A stretch of DNA of 64,000 nucleotides from Hyphomicrobiales bacterium (lineage in GTDB: Bacteria; Pseudomonadota; Alphaproteobacteria; Rhizobiales; Rhizobiaceae). A model generated the notes under the pieces. That model was not told the DNA's origin, ran no database searches, and saw only the letters and a list, made by a program, of their open reading frames with translations. Both the position numbers and the translations under genes were made by a program. Below, piece after piece: positions 1 to 8,727 of the stretch (its first letter is position 1; the number at the start of each line of letters is the position of its first letter). The stretch spans positions 1 to 64,000 of the forward strand of contig UBZT01000004.1 in assembly GCA_900470155.1 (NCBI GenBank), written 5' to 3'.

Positions 1-170
1 TGTATCCGAAAGCGGAACGGAGGGGAGTATGGCACAGCTCAAAACCAGGGGGATGAAATGGGGTGCGTTTTGTTGAAAAGGTTGGGGGATTTGGAAAAGT
101 CATCCCCGCGGAAGTGGGTTTTGGGGCGGTTTGAAGGGGATGGGCAGCGTTCTGCTGCAACCCCTTGTGT

Positions 171-372
171 CTGGATCCTCGGGTCATCCTCGGGTTAAAC
201 CCGAGGACGAGGAGGGTGACGGAGCGCGCGGGAACCCTCGGGCTAGACCCGGGGAACAAGATGACAGAGGGATGGGTACCTTGTTGGTGAACCTCAGTTG
301 TCGCCTTGAGTATTTGCGTCTTTGGGTCGTCCTCGTCCTCGGGTTAAACCCGAGGATGACCCGAGGATCCAG
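171..372. repeat. Intergenic inverted-repeat element with 38-bp arms
   Basis: Positions 171-208 and 335-372 are reverse complements over 38 bp with a single central mismatch. Each arm contains its own near-palindrome (CCTCGGGTTAAACCCGAGG at 188-206 and again at 337-355), so each arm can fold alone or pair with the other. A degenerate third motif of the same type lies near 234-256. There is no coding potential. It resembles the short palindromic mosaic repeats scattered between genes in Rhizobiaceae, but I cannot name the family. It lies upstream of the BASS transporter gene. Confidence 0.75.
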
Positions 373-633
373 GCGCAAGCTTACCGCATTCGCAAGGCGC
401 CTGGCAGTGCTCGTTGCTGCGACGACCTCACTCGCAATGCCCGACAAAGCGCCGCGGCAGCGCGGGAAACCTTGCGGCAAGCAGCCCTGGCCGGACAAAA
501 CCCAACAATTCATGCGGAAAACGCAATTGCCGCGCTGTTCCTCACGCGCAGGGTACCGATCGACGGCCCGTCCGACTTGACAGAACGCAAGGCCGACATA
601 AACCCGCGATCACGCATTTATCGGGAGACAATC

Positions 634-1599
634 ATGAAATCACTCGCAACATTCTCCACGTTTGTCGGCAAGACATTTGCCGTCTGGGTCATCCTTTTCG
701 CCGTGCTCGGCTTCTTTTTCCCGGACGTGTTCAAGCAGATCGTGCCATGGATCGTCACACTTCTGGCGATCATCATGTTCGGCATGGGATTGACCATTTC
801 GGTTGATGACTTTCGCGAAGTGGTCAAGCGGCCGTTCGACGTGGCGATCGGCGTCGCGGCGCAGTTTATCGTCATGCCGCTTCTGGCCGTGCTGCTGACC
901 ATGCTCATCCCCATGCCGCCGGAAGTCGCCGCCGGCGTCATCCTCGTTGGCTGCTGCCCGGGCGGCACCTCGTCGAATGTCATGACCTATCTGAGCAAGG
1001 GCGACGTAGCGCTCTCGGTCGCCTGCACCAGCGTCACCACGCTGGCAGCCCCGATTGTCACGCCGTTTCTCGTCTGGCTGCTCGCCAGCCAGTTCCTGCC
1101 CGTCGATGCCATGGCGATGTTCATCAGCATCGTGAAGGTCGTACTCCTGCCGCTGGCGCTGGGCTTCGCCCTGCAGAAGTTGGCACCGACCGTGGTCCGC
1201 GCCGCCGTTCCGGCATTGCCGCTGGTCAGCGTGCTGGGCATCGTGCTGATCGTCGCAGCCGTGGTCGGCGCCAGCAAGGGCGCGATTGTGCAGTCCGGCC
1301 TGATGATCTTCGCCGTCGTCGTGCTGCACAATGGTCTGGGTTATCTCCTCGGCTTCTTTGCTGCAAGAGCCTGCGGCCTGTCGCTTGCCAAGCGCAAGGC
1401 GATCGCCATTGAAGTCGGCATGCAGAACAGCGGTTTGGGGGCGGCGCTGGCCAATGCCTATTTCTCGCCGCTGGCTGCGGTGCCCAGCGCCATCTTCAGC
1501 GTCTGGCACAATATTTCCGGCGCGCTGCTGGCAAGCTATTTTGCCCGCCAGGTCGATGCCGACGACAAGGCTGCGCGCGTGGCTACCACAAAGCTGTGA
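634..1599 (+). CDS. Bile acid:sodium symporter (BASS) family transporter
   Basis: The 321-residue protein has about nine to ten hydrophobic segments, as expected for the BASS fold, and the usual length of about 310 residues. Family-type motifs are visible: GCCPGGTSSNVMTYLSKGD near residues 110-128 (a crossover-helix region with the GG pair) and EVGMQNSGLGAALA in the last third. The family moves organic anions with sodium; bacterial members transport pantoate and other 2-keto or hydroxy acids, so the substrate here is open. The open frame extends upstream to 322, but that part reads through the repeat element and is not protein-like. ATG 634 follows a GGGAG-type ribosome site. The gene stands alone, with a divergent-orientation neighbour beyond its stop. 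Confidence 0.85.
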   Translation: MKSLATFSTFVGKTFAVWVILFAVLGFFFPDVFKQIVPWIVTLLAIIMFGMGLTISVDDFREVVKRPFDVAIGVAAQFIVMPLLAVLLTMLIPMPPEVAAGVILVGCCPGGTSSNVMTYLSKGDVALSVACTSVTTLAAPIVTPFLVWLLASQFLPVDAMAMFISIVKVVLLPLALGFALQKLAPTVVRAAVPALPLVSVLGIVLIVAAVVGASKGAIVQSGLMIFAVVVLHNGLGYLLGFFAARACGLSLAKRKAIAIEVGMQNSGLGAALANAYFSPLAAVPSAIFSVWHNISGALLASYFARQVDADDKAARVATTKL

Positions 1600-1665
1600 C
1601 AGCTCGGCTGATGCAGAGCAGTGCCGGGCGGTCGATCCGCCCGGCATCAGAATTCACATCAGACC

Positions 1666-2733
1666 TCAATTGGTCAGGTCGTAACTACGTCGCAGCCCTT
1701 GCGCATCGAGCCAGCCGATGAGAGCTGCCGGTTCGTCCGTCTGGATGATCGTCACGCCGCGGTCGATGAAAAAGCCGTAGACATCCTCCGGCCGGCCGCT
1801 GGCCATCGCCAGATAATCACCGCGTCCGCCGGCGACCATGCCCTCCGGCCGGTCGGTGATCGGATAGGTATTGACCCAGAGATGCGTGTCATTGCGGATC
1901 GCAGCGGCGCGTGCGCGTGCCGACAAAAGTGGTCCGCCATCGGTGGTCAGCGGCTGAGCGGCATCGCGGTACCAATGGATCAGTTCGGCCGCCGGCACCG
2001 ACAGCGAGGCTTCGGTGCGGTCGATGAAATCGGCTTCTTTCACCGCATCGTCGGCCAAGATCGGCATGAAGGCGATCTCGGGGCCGATCGCCCGGCGAAT
2101 GTCGCGGGCAAGCTGCAGCCGCTCGGCGTTCCAAACGGCCATTTTCAGAAGAATGCCATCCGCCATCTCCAGCCGTTGCGCTAGTTCGGCAACCTCGACC
2201 AGTGCTTCGGGCTCAAGCTTGTTGTCGATATTGATCAGGATGCGGCCTTTCGCATGGCGCATCGCGTCTTCCAGGGTGAAGACGGTCTCGTCCGTCAGTC
2301 GGCGCTGACCTTCGACGACCAGGTGACAGGTTCGAAGCGTCGACAGCGGCATATCTTCGACCGCGCCGGAACAGCTGGTCGTGCGCTCCAGCGTTGCGTC
2401 ATGCATCACCACCAGGACGCCGTCTTGGCTGCGCCGCACATCCATTTCGACCATCTCGACGCCGATCTCGACGGCATGGTCGATCGCCGCAAACGAGTTT
2501 TCCGCCCGGACCGGCACGCCGTCTTCCTTCCAGCCGGCGCGATGCGCGACGACCATGATATGGTCGCGCCACTGATTGGCCTCGGTCAGACGCTGGTGGA
2601 TCAGCGCGCTTCGGCCGGCACCAGCGGTGGAAACAGCGCTTGCGGAAGCGGTGACCGTGGGGAAGGGAGCATTCAGCGCCGATTGCGGCAACAGGCCGAC
2701 AAAGGCTGCGAGAATCGAAACGGCAAGACGCAT
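1666..2733 (-). CDS. Secreted glycerophosphodiester phosphodiesterase family protein
   Basis: 355 residues beginning with a Sec signal peptide (hydrophobic residues 3-22, small residues after it), so it probably acts in the periplasm. The GDPD barrel follows, with the family's signature residues: HRAG near residue 64, ENS near 78, a glutamate-x-aspartate pair (VEMDVR) and the VVMHD histidine near 107-111, and TDEP near the C-terminus. The family hydrolyses glycerophosphodiesters released from phospholipids to glycerol-3-phosphate and an alcohol. ATG 2733 has GGAG about 10 nt upstream. It is divergent from the GH32 gene. Substrate preference cannot be read from sequence, and some secreted members act on other phosphodiesters. 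Confidence 0.82.
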   Translation of the reverse strand: MRLAVSILAAFVGLLPQSALNAPFPTVTASASAVSTAGAGRSALIHQRLTEANQWRDHIMVVAHRAGWKEDGVPVRAENSFAAIDHAVEIGVEMVEMDVRRSQDGVLVVMHDATLERTTSCSGAVEDMPLSTLRTCHLVVEGQRRLTDETVFTLEDAMRHAKGRILINIDNKLEPEALVEVAELAQRLEMADGILLKMAVWNAERLQLARDIRRAIGPEIAFMPILADDAVKEADFIDRTEASLSVPAAELIHWYRDAAQPLTTDGGPLLSARARAAAIRNDTHLWVNTYPITDRPEGMVAGGRGDYLAMASGRPEDVYGFFIDRGVTIIQTDEPAALIGWLDAQGLRRSYDLTN

Positions 2734-2972
2734 TGGCAGTCGCTCCAGGTCCGGAATTGCTCTTTTCCGTTAGCGGCTTCGGATGAAAGCGCGATGACGC
2801 TGCGATGAAGGCTTGATGACATGCGGCAAAGGGAACAAGCTGACGCAACAGCCCGAACAACCCGAAGGAACAGGCCGGGGGGCATCGTCGTTGTTCCATC
2901 TCGCGCGCGGTCCGCAACCGTGCGGCTGGCCAGAGCCTTGCTCGGCGGAATATGACTTGGGAGACTATGGAC

Positions 2973-4700
2973 ATGGCAGGATCAGGGGAGACGGCGGTGG
3001 AAAATCGCGTCATCGAGGCGGAGCTTCCGGTCAACGCGACATTGCATCTCTGGCTGAAGGCGATCTCGCCGGACGAGCCCGGCTCGGTTTCCTTCCACAG
3101 CGCCAATGGCAAGTTCGGCGAGGTCCAGGCGGTCAATGCCGAGGAACATTCCTTCCGCATCTACCACGTCTTCGGCGGCGGCTCGATCGAGCTGATTTAC
3201 GATCCGGCGGTCACCTCTGTGTCGGTCGCCTACTGGTTCACGCCAAGCGATGTGCTGGAGACCGGGATCACGGTTTTGCACACCAACCCGGCCAATCAGC
3301 CACCGGACCTGCCGGAAAGTTATCACTTCCGCCCACCGTTTGGCTGGATGAACGATCCGAACGGTTTTGGCCGTTTCGGCGGCAGGCCGCATCTGTTCTA
3401 CCAGCACTATTCGCATGGCCGGATCTGGAACAACATGCATTGGGGCCATGCGGTCTCGTCCGACTATCTGCGCTGGCGGCATATGCCGGTCTTCTTGTTT
3501 CCGTCGGAGGAGTTGTCCGTCCGGCCCGACAAGCGCGGCGGCGCCTTTTCCGGCTCGGCGATCGCGCTGCCGAACGGACCGGGGATCCGCGTCTTCTTCA
3601 CCGAAAAGATCGCCGACCGGGTGCCCGAGCAGGAGATCCAGATGTCGGCGACCTCGGCTGATCTGTTCAGCGCCGGTGCTGCCGAAGTGCTTCTTCCGCG
3701 CCGGCCGGACGGCGAGGGGCTGACCTTCGATTTCCGCGATCCCTATGTCTTTCGTGGCCCGGATGGACGCTGGAAGATGTTGCTCGGCAGCCAGAGCGAC
3801 AGCGGCGGTGTGATTCTGCTGTATGAGACGGAAGACCAGACGGCGGCTGGCGGCTGGGTCTATCTCGGCAAGCTCTATACCGAGACGCGCTTTGCCACAT
3901 CGGCGCTCGAATGCCCCTGCCTGCTGCCGCTGGGTGGCGACGCACGCGATCCGGCTACCCGCTGGGCGCTGATTTATGGCCTGATGAATGGCGAGGACAA
4001 GGACACCGGTCGTCGCAACCTGTCGATGGTCGATGTCGGCTGGTTCGATGGCCAGACGTTCACCAAGGAATTCGGCCGCGAACTGGATTTCGGCACCGAC
4101 AACTATGCATTCCAGGCCTTTGTCGATGCCGGCAGCCCGGTGGGCATCGGCTGGCTCGGCAACTGGGCCGATACCGGTCCGACGATCGATTTCCCCAGCG
4201 CCATGAGCCTGCCGCGCACCTTGCTGCTGGAGGGTGGCGAACTCCTGACGCCGCCGATCGGGGCAACCGAGAGCCTGCGCTCGCGCATGCTTGACCGCAC
4301 GAGGCTCGCCGCCGGCCAGACGGTGGCACTGCCGCATGGAGCCGCCGAGATCGTCTTTGAACTGAACGAGCCGGGGGCGGCATTCCACCTCGAACTTGAC
4401 CATCCGGACATGCGCCTGGCGGTGACCCAGCATGCCGAAGGGCTGGAAATCCTCCAGGAAACCGGCGGGGCGGGCGCCGGCAGCAATAGCGGCCTAGCCG
4501 GCCCGCGTTATCTCGCCAAGGCGGTGAAGGCCAAGCAGTTCCGCGTCTTTGTCGACTACGGTTCGCTGGAGGTCTTCGCCGATGGGGGGCGTCATGCCGG
4601 CACCAAGCGCATTGCCGGCTTCGAGCCGGTGCAGGCGCTCAGGCTGGCGGCCGAGCCGGGTGTCGTCGCCCATGCGACGGTATGGGCTCTGCGGTTGTAG
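2973..4700 (+). CDS. Glycoside hydrolase family 32 (fructosidase, levanase/invertase type)
   Basis: 575 residues from ATG 2973, which has GGAGA 8 nt upstream; in-frame ATGs at 2952 and 2967 are alternatives. GH32 marks are all present: WMNDPNG with the nucleophile Asp128, the RDP motif at about 255-257 (transition-state stabiliser) and the EC motif with acid/base Glu313. The C-terminal sandwich has the SLEVFADGG signature. An extra N-terminal beta-rich segment of about 105 residues precedes the five-bladed propeller. No signal peptide is visible, so it is probably cytoplasmic and acts on sucrose or imported short fructans. No transporter or PTS gene lies next to it. The exact specificity (invertase, inulinase or levanase) is not determinable here. 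Confidence 0.9.
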   Translation: MAGSGETAVENRVIEAELPVNATLHLWLKAISPDEPGSVSFHSANGKFGEVQAVNAEEHSFRIYHVFGGGSIELIYDPAVTSVSVAYWFTPSDVLETGITVLHTNPANQPPDLPESYHFRPPFGWMNDPNGFGRFGGRPHLFYQHYSHGRIWNNMHWGHAVSSDYLRWRHMPVFLFPSEELSVRPDKRGGAFSGSAIALPNGPGIRVFFTEKIADRVPEQEIQMSATSADLFSAGAAEVLLPRRPDGEGLTFDFRDPYVFRGPDGRWKMLLGSQSDSGGVILLYETEDQTAAGGWVYLGKLYTETRFATSALECPCLLPLGGDARDPATRWALIYGLMNGEDKDTGRRNLSMVDVGWFDGQTFTKEFGRELDFGTDNYAFQAFVDAGSPVGIGWLGNWADTGPTIDFPSAMSLPRTLLLEGGELLTPPIGATESLRSRMLDRTRLAAGQTVALPHGAAEIVFELNEPGAAFHLELDHPDMRLAVTQHAEGLEILQETGGAGAGSNSGLAGPRYLAKAVKAKQFRVFVDYGSLEVFADGGRHAGTKRIAGFEPVQALRLAAEPGVVAHATVWALRL

Positions 4701-4739
4701 CGCCTATTGTAAGTGGGTACTGACGAATGACCGTCGCCG

Positions 4740-6227
4740 TCAGGCATCCGCCACGTGGTCATGCCCTGCATCGCCGAGTTCCACGCCGTCATGGTCGCCT
4801 GCTTCATCCGCCTGCGGCGCACCGGTTACGGCCGCGCCGCGCACCCGGACCACGGTGACCGAACAGGGGGCGGAGCCGGCGACCTCGGCCGACACGCTGC
4901 CCATCAGCGTGCGCAGGGTCGAGTTGGGCCGGGCGCCCATGACGATGTGGTCGACATTGTTGTCGCGGGCAAAGGTCAGGATCGCCTGGGCCGTCGAGAC
5001 GGACTCGATGACGTGATAGGTGATGTCGCCGTCCCGCGCGCCGAGGGCTGCGGCCCAGTGTTTCAGCTCCACCAGCCGCATCACATGTTTGTTGTTGCCC
5101 TCGGCATCGAGATCGCTATCGAGCGCGATACGGGCGATCTTCAGCACGTTCAGGCAAGCGATGCGGGCATGCGGCCGGTTGCGGGTGATCTGGCTGACGG
5201 TCGCGCGCAAGGCCTCGGCGAGATCCCGCGACGCCGCGCCGAGATCGATCGCCACCAGCACGATCGGTGCGCTGGCGAGGATCGCCGCCGCACCCTGCGG
5301 TCGGATCAGCTCGATCGGGTCCGGATTCAGCCGCCGTTTCAGGCGGACGCTCCAGGGATCGCGCTCCAGCTTTTCCGCCCGCGCCGTCAGCCGCACATGG
5401 AATAGGTCGCCGAGATCGAGCGCCAGCTGGGCCGCCGTCTGGTAACGCCGCGCCGGATCGATTTCCAGGCAGCGCAGGATCACCTCCTGGAAGGCCTTGG
5501 ACACCATCGGATTGAGTTCGCGCGGCGGCGGCGGATCCCACCACAGGCGTTTCTTCAGGCCCTTCATCCGCTGCGGATCGCCAAACGGCCGCCGGCCGGT
5601 GGAGAAGAAATACATCATCACCCCGAGGGCAAACAGATCGGAGCGAAAATCGCTGCGCACGCCGAGGATCTGTTCCGGCGCCATATAGGGCGCCGTGCCA
5701 TAGGGTAGGCGGAATTCCTCGTCCATCAGGTCGGGAAGCTCGAGATGGCGGGCAAGCCCATAGTCGACCAGCACCGCTTCGCCGGTGTCGCGAAACAGGA
5801 TGTTGGACGGCTTGATGTCGAGATGCACCACCTTCTGCCGATGCAGGTCGGCAAGCGCTGTGGCCACCTTTGTTGCCACCTCGATTACCTCCGGCTGCGG
5901 CCGGGGTAGGCGGTCGAGTTCGGGATAGAGCGATTTGCCCGGCAATTGCTCGAAGACGATATAGGGCACACGGGCAAAGTCGCCATTGGCGACGAAGCGC
6001 GGCACATGCGCGCCGCTGATCCGGGGCAGGATCATCTGCTCCATCTCGAAGCCGACGATCATCGCCGGATCGGTGCCGCTGCCCATTTCCGGCACCTTCA
6101 TCAGCAATCGGCCGGGGTGGTCGGCATGGCTGACGTGATAGAGCTTCGCCATGCCGCCGGTATGGGCAAGCGTGCCGATGGCAAATCCGTCGATGATATC
6201 GCCTTCCTTCAGACGTCCCTTCGGCAT
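4740..6227 (-). CDS. Ser/Thr protein kinase fused to a universal stress protein domain
   Basis: 495 residues. Residues 1-285 form a Hanks-type kinase: a glycine-rich loop near 18-25, the ATP lysine Lys44, the catalytic loop HLDIKPSN with Asp137 and Asn142, DYG at 155-157 in place of the usual DFG, and APE at 183-185. Residues about 320-470 are a UspA-like domain with the nucleotide-binding pattern MGA then GSVSAEV near its end. The last 25 residues are acidic and low in complexity. There is no membrane segment, so it is cytoplasmic, unlike PASTA kinases. The start has AAGGAAG upstream, and the phosphoesterase gene ends only 18 bp before it, so the two are likely co-transcribed. The kinase target is unknown. 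Confidence 0.88.
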   Translation of the reverse strand: MPKGRLKEGDIIDGFAIGTLAHTGGMAKLYHVSHADHPGRLLMKVPEMGSGTDPAMIVGFEMEQMILPRISGAHVPRFVANGDFARVPYIVFEQLPGKSLYPELDRLPRPQPEVIEVATKVATALADLHRQKVVHLDIKPSNILFRDTGEAVLVDYGLARHLELPDLMDEEFRLPYGTAPYMAPEQILGVRSDFRSDLFALGVMMYFFSTGRRPFGDPQRMKGLKKRLWWDPPPPRELNPMVSKAFQEVILRCLEIDPARRYQTAAQLALDLGDLFHVRLTARAEKLERDPWSVRLKRRLNPDPIELIRPQGAAAILASAPIVLVAIDLGAASRDLAEALRATVSQITRNRPHARIACLNVLKIARIALDSDLDAEGNNKHVMRLVELKHWAAALGARDGDITYHVIESVSTAQAILTFARDNNVDHIVMGARPNSTLRTLMGSVSAEVAGSAPCSVTVVRVRGAAVTGAPQADEAGDHDGVELGDAGHDHVADA

Positions 6228-6245
6228 GCTTCCTTTTCCTTGTCC

Positions 6246-6986
6246 CTAGCGTCCCTGGAAAAGCCGGGTCGCCAGGCTTTCCGGCAGCGAGGCGGCACGG
6301 ATGGCGGTGGCTGCCGCTTCGATGTCATAGGCGGTCCTGCGGAACGACAGTTCGCCGAGATCGGTGTCATAGAGCCCGTAGGCCGCGGCCGGATTGCCGT
6401 CGCGCGGCTGGCCGACGGAACCGATGACCGCAAGCCAGCGCCGTGGCGCAGTAAGCGGAATGCCGATCTCGGATGTCGGGGTGAACACCGTCACCTTGCC
6501 GCCCTGGCTGCAGCCATAGAGGCAGGGACGATGCACATGGCCGCAAAAGCTCAGGCGCGGGCTGCAGCCGTCGAAATGCGCAAGTGCTGTCGTCGCATCG
6601 GTGACATAACGAAAGCGGCCGGGTGCCGAGCCGTCGGCATGCACATAGAACCGGTCCTCTTCCTCGACCGCCATCGGCAGGCCGGCGAGATAGGCGCGCT
6701 GGCGCGGCTCCAGCGTCATGCGGGTCCAGTCGATGGCGATGCCGGCGGCCGATGTCATCGAATAGCTCGGATCGGCGATCGCCTGGTCGTGATTGCCGCG
6801 AATGACCACGGCACCTTCCGCCGCAAGCGCGATCGTCCGGTCGACGCACCACCGCGGATCGCCGCCGTAGCCGACGATATCGCCGAGAATGACGAAACGC
6901 GCCGCACCGCGGGCTAGTGCATCGGAAATCACCGCCTCATAGGCCTGGCGATTGCCATGGATATCGGACAGCAAGGCGATCTTCAT
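6246..6986 (-). CDS. Calcineurin-like metallophosphoesterase
   Basis: 246 residues from ATG 6986, preceded by GGGAGGG. The open frame extends 43 codons further up without family features. The dinuclear metal site is complete: SDIHGN (residues 7-12), LGDIVGYGG, GNHDQ and GHVHRP, with a further histidine in YVHADGS. This matches the compact YfcE/diadenosine-tetraphosphatase-like class of phosphoesterases, which act on small phosphodiesters, Ap4A or phosphoproteins. It lies immediately upstream of and in the same direction as the kinase-USP gene. A role as the opposing phosphatase, or in the same stress response, is therefore plausible but inferred. Confidence 0.82.
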   Translation of the reverse strand: MKIALLSDIHGNRQAYEAVISDALARGAARFVILGDIVGYGGDPRWCVDRTIALAAEGAVVIRGNHDQAIADPSYSMTSAAGIAIDWTRMTLEPRQRAYLAGLPMAVEEEDRFYVHADGSAPGRFRYVTDATTALAHFDGCSPRLSFCGHVHRPCLYGCSQGGKVTVFTPTSEIGIPLTAPRRWLAVIGSVGQPRDGNPAAAYGLYDTDLGELSFRRTAYDIEAAATAIRAASLPESLATRLFQGR

Positions 6987-7181
6987 GCAGTCGATGGCCC
7001 TCCCGGCCGTGATCTTGACCCTCTGCTCTCCAGAAGCAGATTGCCACCATAGATAGCTTCGGGGACGGACGCCATTGGCCGGAAGACGAAGAGGAAGGCG
7101 AAGAGATTGACCCACGTCATCTGGCTGTCAGGATTGCCGATGTAGCGTAGGTCGCGACACCCCCTGTCGCGAGGCACGATC

Positions 7182-8672
7182 ATGAACAGCCAGGACATCC
7201 AGTCTCCCGCCATGCGCGCCAGCGTCCTGCTGGACGAGTTGACGGTATTGCGTGCGCAGATCCTCGATGACGCGCCGGAACGGGTCGCCATGCTGAGTGG
7301 CGGAGAGACAGCGACTGATCCCGCCGTCGTCAACCTGGTTCACTATCTGTTGCTGCGCCAGCACGACATTCGGTCGCTGCAGCGTCGCCTGATGGCGCTT
7401 GGCCTGTCCTCGCTCGGTCGCCTGGAGGGGCGCGTGCTGGCAACGCTCGATGCGGTGATCGCAGCGCTTGCCGCCCTTGCCGGCCGCGACACACCGGTCG
7501 ATCCGCCGACGGAAACGGAGTATTTTGCCGGCGAACTGCGTCTCGCTGGGGCGGCGGAGGCCCTGATGGGGCAGGAACCGGACAGCCGTCGCACACGCAT
7601 CATGGTCACCCTGCCGAGCGAGGCGGCCGACGGGCCGGACCTGATCCTCGATCTCGCCCGTGCCGGCATGGATGTCGCGCGGATCAATTGCGCCCATGAT
7701 GACGTCAAGGCCTGGACGCGCATGGCCGGCTTCGTCAGGGCGGCGGCCAAGGTCGTCGGCCGCGACATCGCGGTGCTGATGGATATCGCCGGACCGAAGA
7801 TCCGCACGGCCGACGTGCTTTTGCCGGAAAAGAAGGCGCGCCTGCAGGTCGGCGACCGCGTGCGACTGGTGGCGCAAGGCAAGCCGCGCGTTTGCGAAAC
7901 CGCCCGTTTTTCCGCGGGTGTCTCCCTGCCGCAGATCGTCACGCGGCTGCGCATCGGCGACAGGCTTCGCTACGACGACGGAAAACTGGAAGCGGTGGTC
8001 GAAAGCCTGTCCGACGGCGAGGCGGTGGTGCTCGTGCGCAAGACAAAGGCCGGCGGCACCAAGCTGAAGCCGGAAAAGGGCATCAACCTGCCCGATACGT
8101 CGCTGGGGCTTTCGCCGCTGACCACCAAGGATGAGACGGATCTGGCCACGGTGATCGTGCTTGCCGATATCATCGGCTACTCCTTCGTCAGTGAGCCGGA
8201 GGATATCGATCTTCTCGACAGCGTGCTGGAACAGCATGGCCAGACCGGCCGCACGCTCGGGCTGATTGCCAAGATCGAGCAACCGCAGGCGGTCAGCAAT
8301 CTGCCGGCGCTGATCGTTCGTGCCCGAAAGCGTGGGCCTTTCGGCGTGATGATCGCGCGCGGCGATCTGGCGGCCGAGATCGGCTTTGAACGGCTGGCCG
8401 AGATGCAGGAGGAGATCCTGTGGATCTGCGAGGCGGCCTCGGTGCCGTGCATCTGGGCGACGCAGGTGCTGGAGGACATGGTCAAGCAGGGCATACCGAC
8501 CCGCGGTGAAATGACCGATGCTGCCATGGCCGCCAGGGCCGAATGCGTGATGCTGAACAAGGGTCCGGCAGTCGTCGAAGCCGTCAGTCTGCTCGATCGG
8601 CTGCTGGCGCGGATGGACGGCCATGTGTTCAAGAAGACGCCGACGCTAAGGGCGCTGTCGTCCTGGCAGTGA
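7182..8672 (+). CDS. Pyruvate kinase family protein, atypical architecture
   Basis: 496 residues. The catalytic barrel occupies about residues 140-480, with recognisable active-site elements: ARINCAHD (canonical RxNxSH, with Ser replaced by Ala), MDIAGPKIRT, a B-domain insertion, AKIEQPQA, IARGDLAAEIG, WATQVLEDM and PTRGEMTDAA. These match pyruvate kinase, which makes pyruvate and ATP from phosphoenolpyruvate and ADP. Two things differ from the usual 470-480-residue enzyme: a roughly 135-residue helical N-terminal extension, and no C-terminal allosteric domain, since the protein ends about 15 residues after the barrel. It is divergent from the phosphoesterase. A housekeeping pyruvate kinase probably exists elsewhere. 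ATG 7182 has GAGG upstream. Confidence 0.82.
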   Translation: MNSQDIQSPAMRASVLLDELTVLRAQILDDAPERVAMLSGGETATDPAVVNLVHYLLLRQHDIRSLQRRLMALGLSSLGRLEGRVLATLDAVIAALAALAGRDTPVDPPTETEYFAGELRLAGAAEALMGQEPDSRRTRIMVTLPSEAADGPDLILDLARAGMDVARINCAHDDVKAWTRMAGFVRAAAKVVGRDIAVLMDIAGPKIRTADVLLPEKKARLQVGDRVRLVAQGKPRVCETARFSAGVSLPQIVTRLRIGDRLRYDDGKLEAVVESLSDGEAVVLVRKTKAGGTKLKPEKGINLPDTSLGLSPLTTKDETDLATVIVLADIIGYSFVSEPEDIDLLDSVLEQHGQTGRTLGLIAKIEQPQAVSNLPALIVRARKRGPFGVMIARGDLAAEIGFERLAEMQEEILWICEAASVPCIWATQVLEDMVKQGIPTRGEMTDAAMAARAECVMLNKGPAVVEAVSLLDRLLARMDGHVFKKTPTLRALSSWQ

Positions 8673-8727
8673 TGCCTCGGATCGATGATTGAAAGCCGTT
8701 GGCCCCCACGGTCGAGGAGGGTGCAGC

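Noticed and set aside
131..580. Open frames across the left repeat element
   Set aside because: The frames exist on both strands only because the GC-rich inverted repeat lacks stops. They have no ribosome site, and the amino-acid composition follows the repeat.
577..602. TTGACA followed by CATAAA as promoter of the BASS gene
   Set aside because: The spacing is only 14 bp, too short for a normal sigma-70 promoter.
640..1647. 335-codon frame antisense to the BASS transporter
   Set aside because: Rich in His, Asp and Arg with no hydrophobic core, the usual shadow of a GC-rich membrane protein gene on the other strand.
2982..4433. 483-codon frame antisense to the GH32 gene
   Set aside because: The GH32 reading has complete catalytic motifs; the opposite frame has only low-complexity charged sequence.
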